From Serratia plymuthica NBRC 102599 (lineage in GTDB: Bacteria > Pseudomonadota > Gammaproteobacteria > Enterobacterales > Enterobacteriaceae), in NCBI RefSeq assembly GCF_001590925.1, contig NZ_BCTU01000022.1:31809-95808 (forward strand): 64,000 nt of DNA, in the 5' to 3' direction. Positions 38,591 through 48,389 of this stretch are shown here, in pieces. The notes beneath the pieces are model-generated. The model searched no databases, had not been told where the DNA came from, and was given only the letters and a program-made list of their open reading frames with translations. The first letter of the stretch is position 1, and each line of letters begins with the position of its first letter. A program made the translations under genes and the position numbers.

Positions 38591-38683
38591 GGATATATAT
38601 TATGATCAGTATACCACCAGTGGAGACTGGGGTTTACCTTCTGGCTGCGCATCCGCGCCGGCCGCATTTTTTGGAATAATATT

Positions 38684-40159
38684 ATGTTCGTAAACAACCG
38701 CTGGTTGATCCTGGCCTTAATCTCCAGCGCACTATTTCTGATCGTTATCGACATGACGGTGTTATACACCGCCTTGCCGCGGCTGACGCAGGCGCTGGAT
38801 GCCAATGCGTCACAAAAATTATGGATCGTAAACGCTTACCCGTTGGTGGTTGCAGGTCTGTTGCCTGGCGCGGGCATGCTGAGCGATCGCGTCGGTCATA
38901 AGCGCCTGTTTATGGCCGGATTGCCGGTTTTTGCCGCCGCCTCACTTTGCGCCGCTTTTTCGCCCACGGCAGAATGGCTGATTGCTGCGCGCGCATTCCT
39001 TGCCGTAGGTGCCGCCATGATGATGCCGGCAACCCTGTCCATCGTCCGTCATATCTTTACCGACGAGCGTGAGCGTGCGCTGGCTATTGGCATCTGGGCG
39101 GCGGTCGCCTCCAGTGCCGCCGCGCTGGGGCCCGTGGTCGGTGGGGTGCTGCTGGAATATTTCTGGTGGGGTTCGGTGTTTCTGATCAACGTGCCGGTGG
39201 TAATGTTGGTACTGCCGCTGGCATGGCGATTGATACCGCACTGCGGCGGAGAGAATACGCGCCCTTACGACATCATAGGCTCGGTACAAATCATGATCGG
39301 CCTGGTGGGCAGCATCTATGCGCTGAAAGAATTGAGCAAAACGGCACCTTCGTTTATTGCGTTAACGATGGCCGCGGCGCTCGGCATTGTCTCTCTTGTC
39401 TTTTTTGTGCGCCGCCAAAGGCAAACGCAATACCCGATGATCGACTTCACGCTGTTCCAAAACCGGCTGTTTGCCGGTGGCGTCGGCGTCGCCTTGCTCT
39501 CGATGATAGCGCTGATTGGCGTGGAACTGGTTCTGAGTCAACGCCTGCAACTGGTTCTCGATCTGAGCCCATTGCAAGCCGCGCTATTTATTTTGCCGAT
39601 CCCGCTGGCCTCCGTGCTGGCCGGGCCGCTGACTGGCTTATTCCTGCCCCGCTACGGCGAACGCCGCATGATGCTCGGCAGTTTTATGCTGACCGGTTTC
39701 GGGATCGCAGGTCTCGCCCTGTTCTATCAAAGCAGCGTTTTATTGCAATTGGTTTGCCTGTGTATCACTGGTTTTGGCGTCGGTGGCGCCATTACCGCCG
39801 CATCCACCGCCATCATGTTGAATGCGCCTGAAGAGAAGTCCGGCATGGCGGCGTCGATTGAAGACGTTTCCTATGAACTGGGCGGGGTTTTGGGTATCAC
39901 CCTGCTCGGCGGGCTAATGACTGCCGTCTATAGCCACAGTTTGACGTTGCCGGGCAGTTTGCCGGTGAGCGACCTCGCCTATGACAGCATTGATGAAGCT
40001 CTACGGCTGGCCGCCACTCTGGCCACCGATCAGGCTGAACAGCTAAAACAGCTGGCGCGCATGGCTTTCGACCGGGCATTTATCGCGGTACTGATAGCGG
40101 CAGCGCTATTAATGGTGCTGGGGGCAGGCATGGCGAAATGGACTTTAGGCAAGAAGTGA
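38684..40159 (+). CDS. MFS drug efflux transporter, DHA2 type, SmvA-like
   Basis: A 491-residue major-facilitator protein with about 14 predicted helices. IDMTVLYTALPRL in helix 1, LSDRVGHKRLFMAGL in the loop 2-3 motif, and AAALGPVVGGVLLEYFWWGSVFLINVP (motif C region) place it in the DHA2 family with SmvA and QacA. SmvA exports cationic biocides such as methyl viologen and chlorhexidine in relatives. The divergent TetR gene supports the SmvA-like assignment. GGAA precedes the ATG. Substrate range is not proven here. Confidence 0.87.
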   Translation: MFVNNRWLILALISSALFLIVIDMTVLYTALPRLTQALDANASQKLWIVNAYPLVVAGLLPGAGMLSDRVGHKRLFMAGLPVFAAASLCAAFSPTAEWLIAARAFLAVGAAMMMPATLSIVRHIFTDERERALAIGIWAAVASSAAALGPVVGGVLLEYFWWGSVFLINVPVVMLVLPLAWRLIPHCGGENTRPYDIIGSVQIMIGLVGSIYALKELSKTAPSFIALTMAAALGIVSLVFFVRRQRQTQYPMIDFTLFQNRLFAGGVGVALLSMIALIGVELVLSQRLQLVLDLSPLQAALFILPIPLASVLAGPLTGLFLPRYGERRMMLGSFMLTGFGIAGLALFYQSSVLLQLVCLCITGFGVGGAITAASTAIMLNAPEEKSGMAASIEDVSYELGGVLGITLLGGLMTAVYSHSLTLPGSLPVSDLAYDSIDEALRLAATLATDQAEQLKQLARMAFDRAFIAVLIAAALLMVLGAGMAKWTLGKK

Positions 40160-40281
40160 TAACGCTCTGAATCAGGGAGCGTTTGTCGCTGAGAAATACA
40201 AGGGCGTATCCCATAATACCCCCAGGCTTAAAGGCAACTTTTTCATCGAATTCACAGTCCCTGCCGGGACTGTTTTCGTTT

Positions 40282-40458
40282 TTACCACTCGTAGGCGACC
40301 ACAAACAGCAATGCGCGCCGGTGCTGGTCATCCAGGCGACGTCGCACCCGAATAATGTGCCGGTTGCTGCATGACTGGCGCTCCAGCCAGCGATGCCTGC
40401 GGCGCTGACTCTGCCGCAGCATCCGCCAACGGCCCACCTCGTTTCTACTGCGTCTCAT
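40282..40458 (-). CDS. yciY: YciY, small Arg-rich protein
   Basis: The 58-residue frame starts [20 protein letters not shown] and closely matches E. coli YciY (57 residues, begins MKRSRTEVGRWRMQRQ). It contains numerous Arg and His residues with a hydrophobic end ([10 protein letters not shown]). YciY has no known function. It lies upstream of and divergent to clsA, as in E. coli. Confidence 0.85.
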   Translation of the reverse strand: MRRSRNEVGRWRMLRQSQRRRHRWLERQSCSNRHIIRVRRRLDDQHRRALLFVVAYEW

Positions 40459-40711
40459 CGTTTCGTCACTCGTCCGTCAAATGCCAACGGCGGGCATTAT
40501 AGCGCTTTCGCCGTGCGATCCAAGCCGCAGTTCGTCGCACTTTCACGTCGCCAGGCGACGCGATGGCCGGATAAAAATGTTTTTTTCGCTTTCAGCAAGT
40601 GCCTTAAGGCAATCATATTTATGCAACATAAGCGCCGAGAAAAGGTTCCCCCTTTACCATTCTGTGCGTACACTCATTGTTGGTGGTTTGCGAACAGGAT
40701 TTTTCGCCTTT

Positions 40712-42175
40712 ATGACAACATTTTATACCGTAATCAGTTGGCTCATGGTGTTCGGTTACTGGCTGCTTATCGCCGGGGTCACGCTACGTATTCTGATGAA
40801 ACGTCGCGCTGTACCTTCAGCCATGGCCTGGCTGTTGGTTATCTATATTCTGCCGTTATTCGGTATCGTGGCTTATTTATCTTTCGGCGAATTGCATTTA
40901 GGCAAACGTCGCGCCGAACGCGCCAAGGCGATGTGGCCCTCGACCGCCCGCTGGCTCAGCGAATTAAAAGAGAGCCAACGGATCTTCGCTACGGAATACA
41001 GCGAGGTTGCCAGGCCTCTGTTCCAGTTGTGCGATCGTCGCCAGGGTATTGATGGCGTTAAGGGCAATCAACTGCAATTGCTCACCACCACAGACTCGAC
41101 GATGAAGGCCCTGATCCGCGATATCGAGCTGGCACGCCATAATATTGAGATGGTGTTCTATATCTGGCAACCCGGCGGGCTGGTGGATCAAGTCGCAGAA
41201 TCGCTGATGGCTGCCGCGCGACGCGGCGTGCACTGCCGGGTGATGCTGGACTCTGCCGGTAGCCTGCAGTTTTTCCGCAGCCCTTATCCGGGCATGATGC
41301 GCAATGCCGGCATCGAGGTGGTAGAAGCGCTCAAGGTTAACCTGTTCCGCGTGTTCCTGCGCCGAATGGATTTACGCCAGCACCGCAAAGTCATCCTGAT
41401 CGACAATTACATCGCCTATACCGGCAGTATGAATATGGTCGATCCGCGTTATTTCAAACAGGGCGCAGGCGTCGGCCAATGGATCGATCTGATGGCGCGT
41501 ATGGAAGGCCCGGTCGCCAGCACCATGGGTATCGTTTATGCCTGTGACTGGGAGATTGAAACCGGCAAACGCATTCTGCCGCCGCCGCCGCCCGATGTCA
41601 ATATCATGCCGTTTGAACAAGAAAGCGGCCACACCATTCAGGTTATCGCCTCCGGCCCCGGCTTCCCGGATGAGATGATCCATCAGGCGTTGCTGACCGC
41701 CGTGTACTCTGCGCGTGAGCAATTGATCATGACAACGCCCTATTTCGTACCGAGCGACGACCTGCTGCATGCCATTTGCACCGCCGCACTGCGTGGCGTT
41801 GAAGTCAGCATCATCGTGCCGCGCGACAACGATTCAACGATGGTACGCTGGGCCAGCCGTTCCTTCTTTTCCGAATTACTCGAAGCCGGCGTGCACATCC
41901 ATCAGTTTGAAGGCGGCCTGCTGCATACCAAGAGCGTACTGGTCGATGGTCAACTCAGCCTGGTAGGCACGGTGAATCTGGACATGCGCAGCCTGTGGTT
42001 GAACTTTGAAATCACCCTGGTCATCGACGATGACGGCTTCGGCAGCGATCTGGCCTGCGTGCAGGATGACTATATCGCCCGTTCACAGTTGCTGAACGCC
42101 CAAGAGTGGCAGAAACGGCCGTTCTGGCACCGTATTGTCGAACGCCTGTTCTACTTTTTCAGCCCGCTGCTATAA
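40712..42175 (+). CDS. clsA: Cardiolipin synthase A
   Basis: ClsA joins two phosphatidylglycerols into cardiolipin at the inner membrane. Two N-terminal helices ([20 protein letters not shown] and the following) precede two phospholipase-D HKD motifs: HRKVILIDN and HTKSVLVDG, each followed by its Gly-Ser or Asn region. The 487-residue length is right. The frame runs back to 40481 without a break, but the ATG at 40712 matches the family N-terminus MTTxYTxxSW and is used. Confidence 0.96.
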   Translation: MTTFYTVISWLMVFGYWLLIAGVTLRILMKRRAVPSAMAWLLVIYILPLFGIVAYLSFGELHLGKRRAERAKAMWPSTARWLSELKESQRIFATEYSEVARPLFQLCDRRQGIDGVKGNQLQLLTTTDSTMKALIRDIELARHNIEMVFYIWQPGGLVDQVAESLMAAARRGVHCRVMLDSAGSLQFFRSPYPGMMRNAGIEVVEALKVNLFRVFLRRMDLRQHRKVILIDNYIAYTGSMNMVDPRYFKQGAGVGQWIDLMARMEGPVASTMGIVYACDWEIETGKRILPPPPPDVNIMPFEQESGHTIQVIASGPGFPDEMIHQALLTAVYSAREQLIMTTPYFVPSDDLLHAICTAALRGVEVSIIVPRDNDSTMVRWASRSFFSELLEAGVHIHQFEGGLLHTKSVLVDGQLSLVGTVNLDMRSLWLNFEITLVIDDDGFGSDLACVQDDYIARSQLLNAQEWQKRPFWHRIVERLFYFFSPLL

Positions 42176-42231
42176 AAGCCGCGTCGGGCATGGTTTAATA
42201 ACGCCAAATCATTTTTGATCAGGATTTTTTT

Positions 42232-42555
42232 ATGGATTTGAATAACCGCCTTACCGAAGACGAAACGCTGGAACAGGCTTATGACATCTTTCTGGAATTG
42301 GCCGGCGACAATCTGGATCCGGCGGATATCCTGCTGTTCAACCTGCAATTTGAGGAACGCGGCGGCGCCGAGCTGTATGATCCGGCGGAAGACTGGTCGG
42401 AACATGTGGATTTTGACCTGAACCCGGACTTTTTTGCCGAAGTGGTCATTGGTCTCGCGGACAGCGATGGCGAACCGATCAACGACGTGTTTGCCCGCGT
42501 ATTGCTCTGCCGTGAGAAAGACCACAAGCTGTGCCACATTTTGTGGAAAGAATAA
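42232..42555 (+). CDS. yciU: YciU, DNA-mimic protein (UPF0263)
   Basis: A 107-residue, very acidic protein matching the YciU/HI1450 family; Haemophilus HI1450 has a surface charge pattern like double-stranded DNA and was proposed to bind HU-type proteins. [14 protein letters not shown] and [12 protein letters not shown] are family segments. Its position after clsA and before the opp operon is conserved. It ends at a perfect palindromic terminator. Confidence 0.93.
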   Translation: MDLNNRLTEDETLEQAYDIFLELAGDNLDPADILLFNLQFEERGGAELYDPAEDWSEHVDFDLNPDFFAEVVIGLADSDGEPINDVFARVLLCREKDHKLCHILWKE

Positions 42556-42571
42556 GCGCCCTGCTTGCATG

Positions 42572-42601
42572 AAAAAACCCGCCAACGTTGGCGGGTTTTT
42601 T
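42572..42601. terminator. Perfect bidirectional terminator between yciU and oppF
   Basis: A 30-base perfect palindrome with an 11-bp core stem (AACCCGCCAAC and its complement) and AAAA/TTTTTT on either side. It can stop both convergent transcripts. Confidence 0.92.
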
Positions 42602-42648
42602 GTTGGTGACGCAGCGAACAATGCTGCGGCTTGAAGACGACGGGTAAA

Positions 42649-43650
42649 TTATAAAGGATCGACTTTCAGGCACGACACCGCATGGCGGAAACTCCCCTCC
42701 AGCAGCGGCCGGGTTTTGGCGCATTCCGGCCCGGCAATCGGGCAGCGAGTGCGGAACACGCAGCCTGAAGGCGGGTTGATCGGCGAAGGTAATTCCCCTT
42801 CCAGCAGTTGGATCTGTTTTTCCCTCTCCTTGTCCGGGTCCGGGATCGGCACCGCCGACATCAGCGCTTTGGTGTAAGGGTGCTGCGGGTTGTGGTACAC
42901 CTCATCGTAGGTTCCCAGCTCCACCGCATGGCCCAGATACATCACCAGCACGCGGTCGGAGATGTGCTTGACGACCGCCAGGTCATGGGCGATGAAGATC
43001 AACGACAGCCCCATTTCACGCTGCAGTTGCTGCAACAGGTTGACCACCTGCGCCTGAATCGACACATCCAGTGCAGAAACCGGTTCGTCACAGATCACCA
43101 ACTTCGGTTCCAGGATCAGCGCACGCGCAATGCCGATACGCTGACACTGACCGCCGGAGAACTCATGCGGATAGCGGTTGATCAAGTTTGGCAACAAGCC
43201 TACCTTCAGCATCATCGCCTTCACCTTGTCCTTCACTTCCTGACGCGGCATCTTCGGGTAATAGGTGCGCAACGGTTCGGCGATGATTTCGCCGATGGTC
43301 ATGCGTGGGTTCAGCGAGGCCAGCGGATCCTGGAAGATCATCTGGATATCGCTGCGCGTTTTGCGCCAGTCGGTATCGCTCATGCCGAGCAGATCCTTAC
43401 CTAACCAGGCAACGCGCCCGCTGGTGGCTTTCACCAGGCCGATAATGGCGCGTGCGAAGGTCGATTTTCCGCAACCGGACTCGCCAACCACGCCCAGCGT
43501 TTCCCCTTCGAACAACCGCAGCGTCACGCCGTCGACCGCCTTCAGGGTTTTCGCCGGCTGCCAGAACCACTGTTTGTCATCATGAATGTCGAAGTGCACT
43601 TTCAAATCGGCCACTTCGAGCAGCACTTTCTTCTCGGTTACCGCTGTCAT
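42649..43650 (-). CDS. oppF: Oligopeptide ABC transporter ATPase OppF
   Basis: One of two ATPases driving oligopeptide uptake. Walker A is [13 protein letters not shown], the signature [15 protein letters not shown] and Walker [13 protein letters not shown]. The C-terminal OppD/F extension shows [17 protein letters not shown], the Cys cluster common to the pair. 333 residues. Its ATG overlaps the oppD stop by four bases, so translation is coupled. Last gene of the opp operon. Confidence 0.96.
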   Translation of the reverse strand: MTAVTEKKVLLEVADLKVHFDIHDDKQWFWQPAKTLKAVDGVTLRLFEGETLGVVGESGCGKSTFARAIIGLVKATSGRVAWLGKDLLGMSDTDWRKTRSDIQMIFQDPLASLNPRMTIGEIIAEPLRTYYPKMPRQEVKDKVKAMMLKVGLLPNLINRYPHEFSGGQCQRIGIARALILEPKLVICDEPVSALDVSIQAQVVNLLQQLQREMGLSLIFIAHDLAVVKHISDRVLVMYLGHAVELGTYDEVYHNPQHPYTKALMSAVPIPDPDKEREKQIQLLEGELPSPINPPSGCVFRTRCPIAGPECAKTRPLLEGSFRHAVSCLKVDPL

Positions 43651-44663
43651 ACCAACGCCTCCACCGGTTTAAAGCAGGCGCGCAGGCGCCCTTCACCAAA
43701 CTGCTCCAACGGCGGAGCGCTCGCACATTGTTCCATAGCGAACTGACAACGCGGCTGGAACGGGCAACCTTTCGGCAGACGCAGCAGATTCGGCGGGTTG
43801 CCGGGAATAGTCATCAAGGCTTCACCTTCAGCGTCCAAACGCGGTACCGCATTCAGCAGACCGATGGAATATGGGTGGCTCGGGTGATAGAACACATCAC
43901 GCGCGCTGCCGTATTCCATCGTGCGCCCGGCGTACATGACCAGCACCTTATTACAAATACCGGCCACCACGCCCAAATCGTGGGTGATCATGATAATGGC
44001 CGTGTTGAACTCGCGTTTCAGCTCATTCAACAACGTCATAATCTGCGCCTGAACCGTCACATCCAGTGCGGTGGTCGGTTCATCGGCAATCAATAGTTTG
44101 GGCCGACACAGCAACGCCATGGCGATCATCACCCGCTGGCGCATACCGCCGGAGAACTCATGCGGATACATGCGCATACGCTTGCGCGCTTCCGGCATTT
44201 TTACCGCATCGAGCATACGCACCGACTCTTCGAAGGCTTCGCTTTTGCTCATTTTTTTATGCAGCATCAGCACTTCCATCAGCTGCTCGCCAACGCGCAT
44301 ATAAGGGTTAAGCGACGTCATCGGATCCTGGAAGATCATCGAAATCTCTTCCGCCCGCAGCTTGTTGAGCTGTTTTTCCGGCAGGTTGAGGATTTCGCGG
44401 CCGTTAAATTTAGCCGATCCGCCAATGCGGCCGTTGCTGGCCAACAGCCCCATCAGCGCGAAAGCGGTCTGGGATTTGCCCGAACCGGACTCACCGACGA
44501 TGCCCAGCGTTTCACCGGCTCGCAGGTCGAAGTTCAGATCGTTCACTGCCGTCACGTCACCGTCCGGGGTGCCGAAGGTCACGCGCAGGTCTTTTACATC
44601 CAGCAACAGCGTCGATTTGGCGACGGCACTGGTTTGCAACTGCGGGTTTTCAATGGTGCTCAT
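43647..44663 (-). CDS. oppD: Oligopeptide ABC transporter ATPase OppD
   Basis: Walker [17 protein letters not shown], signature [15 protein letters not shown], Walker [13 protein letters not shown] and a C-terminal Cys extension ([15 protein letters not shown]) that binds a Fe-S cluster in relatives. 338 residues, as in E. coli (337). Overlaps oppF by four bases and follows oppC after 11. Confidence 0.96.
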   Translation of the reverse strand: MSTIENPQLQTSAVAKSTLLLDVKDLRVTFGTPDGDVTAVNDLNFDLRAGETLGIVGESGSGKSQTAFALMGLLASNGRIGGSAKFNGREILNLPEKQLNKLRAEEISMIFQDPMTSLNPYMRVGEQLMEVLMLHKKMSKSEAFEESVRMLDAVKMPEARKRMRMYPHEFSGGMRQRVMIAMALLCRPKLLIADEPTTALDVTVQAQIMTLLNELKREFNTAIIMITHDLGVVAGICNKVLVMYAGRTMEYGSARDVFYHPSHPYSIGLLNAVPRLDAEGEALMTIPGNPPNLLRLPKGCPFQPRCQFAMEQCASAPPLEQFGEGRLRACFKPVEALV

Positions 44664-44674
44664 GATGGCACTCC

Positions 44675-45583
44675 TTAACGATCTTTCGGGTCGAGGGCGT
44701 CACGCAGACCGTCGCCGATAAAGTTGAAACAAAACAGAGTGACTACCAGGAAACCCGCCGGGAACAGCAGCAACCACGGTGAAACTTCCATCGAGTTGGC
44801 GCCGTCGCTGAGCAATGCGCCCCAGCTGCTTAATGGCTCCTGCGTGCCCAGCCCCAGGAAGCTGAGGAAGGATTCGAACAGGATCATGCTCGGCACCAGC
44901 AATGAGGCATACACCACCACCACGCCAAGCACGTTAGGCACGATATGGCGCAGTACGATATTTCGGGTTGAAACCCCGCACACCAATGCCGCTTCGATAA
45001 ATTCTTTACGCTTTAAGCTCAGGGTTTGCCCACGCACAATACGCGCCATATCCAGCCACGACACCATGCCGATTGCCACAAAGATCAGCAGGATGTTTTG
45101 ACCGAAGAAGGTCACCAGCAAGATCACGAAGAACATAAACGGGAAGGAGTTGAGGATCTCCAGCAAACGCATCATCACCGAGTCGGTCTTGCCGCCCAGG
45201 TAACCTGACATCGCGCCGTACAGGGTACCGACAATCACCGCCACCAGCGCCGCAGCCACGCCGACCATCAGCGAGATGCGCCCGCCAATCGCCACGCGCA
45301 CCAGCAAATCGCGGCCGGAGGAGTCAGTGCCGAAGTAGTGCGCAGATTCAAGGCTCGGCGCAGCCGACATCATCGCCCAGTCGGTATCGTCATAGGCGAA
45401 CTGAGACAGCCACGGCGCTACAATCACAAACAGGGTAATCAGCCCCAGCACAAACAGGCTGCTGACCGCCGCACGGTTATGCACAAAGCGGCGACGGGCA
45501 TCCTGCCACAGGCTGCGCCCTTCCACTTCCAGCTTTTCGCCGAAGTGTTCCAGAGCTTCGCTGTTCTTTTTCGTCAACATCAT
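44675..45583 (-). CDS. oppC: Oligopeptide permease OppC
   Basis: An inner-membrane permease of the BPD type with an N-terminal extension preceding the first helix ([20 protein letters not shown]) and about six helices. The coupling motif [21 protein letters not shown] fits the EAA loop. 302 residues, as in E. coli. 14 bases after oppB. Confidence 0.95.
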   Translation of the reverse strand: MMLTKKNSEALEHFGEKLEVEGRSLWQDARRRFVHNRAAVSSLFVLGLITLFVIVAPWLSQFAYDDTDWAMMSAAPSLESAHYFGTDSSGRDLLVRVAIGGRISLMVGVAAALVAVIVGTLYGAMSGYLGGKTDSVMMRLLEILNSFPFMFFVILLVTFFGQNILLIFVAIGMVSWLDMARIVRGQTLSLKRKEFIEAALVCGVSTRNIVLRHIVPNVLGVVVVYASLLVPSMILFESFLSFLGLGTQEPLSSWGALLSDGANSMEVSPWLLLFPAGFLVVTLFCFNFIGDGLRDALDPKDR

Positions 45584-45597
45584 TTGCGTGCTCCAGC

Positions 45598-46518
45598 TTA
45601 ATAACGAATTTTGGGATCGATAACGGCGTACAGCACGTCAACAATCGCGTTAAACAGAATAGTCAGGCCACCTACCAGAATGGTCAGGCTCAATACCAAA
45701 GAATAGTCGCGGTTCAGCGCACCGTTAACGAACAGCTGGCCGATGCCCGGCAGGCCATAAATGGTTTCGATCACCATCGAACCGGTGATGATGCCGACAA
45801 AGGCAGGCCCCATATAAGAAAGCACCGGCAATAACGCAGGTTTCAAGGCATGGCGCAGAATGATGCGGCGCATTGGCAAACCCTTGGCACGGGCTGTACG
45901 GATAAAGTTTGAGTGCAGCACTTCAATCATCGATCCGCGCGTGATACGGGCGATGCTGGCAATATAGGCCAGCGACAACGCCACCATCGGCAAGATGATA
46001 AATTTCGGTGCCCCGCCGTTCCAACCCCCGCCTGGTAACCATTTCAGCGTGATGGCGAAAATCAATACCAGCAACGGCGCCACCACGAAACTGGGGATAA
46101 CCACCCCCGTCATGGCAAACCCCATTACCGTATAATCCCATTTGGTATTTTGATTCAATGCGGCAATGACACCGGCGCTAACCCCCAAAACCACCGCCAG
46201 CAAAAATGCGGCCAGGCCCAATTTGGCTGAAACCGGGAAAGAAGCGGCGACCAGATCGTTGACCGAATAATCCTTGTATTTGAAGGACGGGCCAAAATCA
46301 CCTTGCGCAAGTTGAGCCAGATAATGGCCGTACTGTTTCCAGATAGGATCATTCAAATGGTATTTGGCTTCGATATTGGCCATCACTTCCGGCGGCAATG
46401 CACGCTCACCGGTAAAGGGGCTGCCGGGGGCCAAACGCATCATGAAGAATGAAATGGTGATAAGGATAAATAGTGTCGGGATCGCTTCTAACAAGCGACG
46501 AAATATAAATTTTAGCAT
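45598..46518 (-). CDS. oppB: Oligopeptide permease OppB
   Basis: Begins MLKFIFRRLLEAIPTLFILITISFFMMRLAPGSPF, characteristic of OppB; the EAA-type loop FIRTARAKGLPMRRIILRHALKPALLPVL and six helices follow. 306 residues, as in E. coli. Lies 83 bases downstream of the nearest oppA gene; a strong stem-loop separates them. Confidence 0.96.
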   Translation of the reverse strand: MLKFIFRRLLEAIPTLFILITISFFMMRLAPGSPFTGERALPPEVMANIEAKYHLNDPIWKQYGHYLAQLAQGDFGPSFKYKDYSVNDLVAASFPVSAKLGLAAFLLAVVLGVSAGVIAALNQNTKWDYTVMGFAMTGVVIPSFVVAPLLVLIFAITLKWLPGGGWNGGAPKFIILPMVALSLAYIASIARITRGSMIEVLHSNFIRTARAKGLPMRRIILRHALKPALLPVLSYMGPAFVGIITGSMVIETIYGLPGIGQLFVNGALNRDYSLVLSLTILVGGLTILFNAIVDVLYAVIDPKIRY

Positions 46519-46569
46519 TGCCCTAACCCTGTGCTGCAGCCTGATAACGGCTTATTATTCTCAACATGG

Positions 46570-46591
46570 GCCGGCGGTTCGCACCGCCGGC
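46570..46591 (-). other. Intercistronic stem-loop between oppA and oppB
   Basis: GCCGGCGGT and ACCGCCGGC form a perfect 9-bp GC-rich stem with a TCGC loop. No T-run follows on the minus strand, so it is likely an mRNA-stabilising barrier that leaves the oppA message in excess over the permease genes, the usual imbalance of ABC importers. Confidence 0.7.
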
Positions 46592-46601
46592 GCTTACCGT
46601 A

Positions 46602-48239
46602 TCAATGCTTGATGATGTACAGGTTTTTGTCGTACACGTTATCAAGCGGGTCTTGGCCGGTGTAACCGCCAACATAAGGTTTCACCAGACGGGCATTCAC
46701 ATAGTAATAAACCGGAACGATGGCGGAGTCTTTATCCAGCTGAACTTCGGCTTTCTGATACAGTTCGGCACGTTCTTCTTTGGTTTTCGCCGTCAGCACG
46801 TTAGCCATCAGCTTGTCGAACTCGGCGCTCTTGTAGTGCGGGGTGTTACTGCTGCTGTCAGACAGCATCATGTTCAGGAACGAGCTAGGTTCGTTGTAGT
46901 CCGCACACCAGCCGGCGCGAGATACGTCATAGTTACCCTGATGACGGGTATCCAGGAAGGTTTTCCACTCCTGGTTCACCAGCTTCACATCCACACCCAG
47001 GTTTTTCTTCCAGATGGAGGCGGCGGCAATCGCCAGCTTCTTGTGCAGATCTGAGGTGTTGTACAGCAGCGAGAAAGTCAGCGGTTTGCCTGGGCCGTAA
47101 CCCGCGTCTGCCAGCAGTTTCTTCGCCACTTCGTTGCGTTTTTCCTGCGTCCAACCGAACCATTCCGGCGGAGTCAACTTGGCGCCATCGGTATAAGGCG
47201 GCGTGAAGCTGTAGGCAGGCAGGTCACCCTGGTTTTTCACTTTATTGGTGATGATGTCGCGGTCCAGGCCCAGTTTCAGCGCTTCACGTACGCGCTCATC
47301 GGTAAACGGCGCTTTCTGGTTGTTGATTTCGTAGTAATAGGTACACAGGTACGGATCAACATGAACTTCTTTCGGGATCTCTTTTTTCAGCTTCTGGAAC
47401 AGCTCGATCGGCATGTTGTTGTAAGTCATGTCGATTTCACCGGTACGGTAGCGGTTAACGTCGGTCACTTCCGACGCAATTGGCAGGAACGTGACTTTAT
47501 TAATGATGGTTTTTGCGTTATCCCAATATTCCGGGTTACGTTCCAGTACGATGCGTTCGTTGACTACCCAGTCTTTCAGTTTATAAGCGCCGTTGCTGAC
47601 GTAGTTGGCAGGCAGGGTCCACTTCTCGCCATACTTCTCTACGGCCTCTTTAAACACCGGTTTCATCGCGTAGTGCGGAGTCATTTCAACCAGGTAAGGT
47701 ACCGGCTCGGTCAAGGTAACCTGGAAGGTATGGTCGTCAATGGCTTTCACGCCCAAGGTTGATTTGTCTTTCTTGCCTGCGATGATGTCATCCACGTTTT
47801 CTACGTGGGCGTATTGCAGATAGCTGGCATAAGGGGATGCGGTTTTCGGATCCACCACGCGTTGCCAGCTATACACGAAATCTTGCGCCGTTACCGGTTT
47901 GCCGTTCGACCATTTAGCGTCTTTACGCAGGTGGAAGGTCCAGACTTTAAAATCCTTGTTATCCCAGCTTTCCGCCACACCCGGCACGATGGACCCGTCC
48001 AGGCTGTTGTTGGCCAGACCTTCCATCAGATCGCGCGTTACGTTATTTTCCGGCACGCCTTCGATTTTATGCGGATCCAGAGACTGTACTTCCGAACCGT
48101 TGTTTTTAACGATCTCTTGTTTCTCTGCCAGTTGCACACCTGCAGGCACGACGGCAGCAATTGCGCTGCCGGTTGCTGTGATGCCCAGCGCGGCAATGAT
48201 GCCGGCGGCAAGGAGGGTTTTCTTCGTGATGTTGGTCAT
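46602..48239 (-). CDS. oppA: Oligopeptide-binding protein OppA (copy proximal to oppB)
   Basis: Periplasmic substrate-binding protein of the SBP_bac_5 family. The signal peptide MTNITKKTLLAAGIIAALG ends near residue 29, and VPAGVQLAEKQEIVKNNGSEVQSLDPHKIEG follows as in E. coli OppA. Also conserved are WTFHLRKDAKWSNGKPVTAQDFVYSWQR, RAGWCADYNEPSSFLNMM and the C-terminal PLDNVYDKNLYIIKH. 545 residues. The ATG at 48239 is used: GGAG precedes it and it matches the E. coli start MTNIT; an upstream ATG at 48266 would add nine residues. It is the best match to the E. coli protein of the two copies. Confidence 0.95.
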   Translation of the reverse strand: MTNITKKTLLAAGIIAALGITATGSAIAAVVPAGVQLAEKQEIVKNNGSEVQSLDPHKIEGVPENNVTRDLMEGLANNSLDGSIVPGVAESWDNKDFKVWTFHLRKDAKWSNGKPVTAQDFVYSWQRVVDPKTASPYASYLQYAHVENVDDIIAGKKDKSTLGVKAIDDHTFQVTLTEPVPYLVEMTPHYAMKPVFKEAVEKYGEKWTLPANYVSNGAYKLKDWVVNERIVLERNPEYWDNAKTIINKVTFLPIASEVTDVNRYRTGEIDMTYNNMPIELFQKLKKEIPKEVHVDPYLCTYYYEINNQKAPFTDERVREALKLGLDRDIITNKVKNQGDLPAYSFTPPYTDGAKLTPPEWFGWTQEKRNEVAKKLLADAGYGPGKPLTFSLLYNTSDLHKKLAIAAASIWKKNLGVDVKLVNQEWKTFLDTRHQGNYDVSRAGWCADYNEPSSFLNMMLSDSSSNTPHYKSAEFDKLMANVLTAKTKEERAELYQKAEVQLDKDSAIVPVYYYVNARLVKPYVGGYTGQDPLDNVYDKNLYIIKH

Positions 48240-48312
48240 TGATATACTCCAGTTTTTTATTATCACAGGCTCATCGTGGAGCCTGCGTTGCCCGTGAGCG
48301 GACCTTGTTATA

Positions 48313-48343
48313 CCGGCTGCCGATGAACGAAGGCGGCAGCCGG
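48313..48343 (-). other. Stem-loop between the two oppA genes
   Basis: CCGGCTGCCG and CGGCAGCCGG pair perfectly with an 11-base loop, 47 bases after the upstream oppA stop. No T-run follows; it probably protects the 3' end of the upstream message or partly terminates it. Confidence 0.6.
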
Positions 48344-48389
48344 CCTTCCCTGTATTACTCCTCGTTGTTGGCGTGGCGTAATACCCCTT

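Noticed and set aside
40393..41052. Plus-strand frame of about 219 codons overlapping the start of clsA
   Set aside because: Out of frame with clsA and overlapping yciY antisense; no motif.
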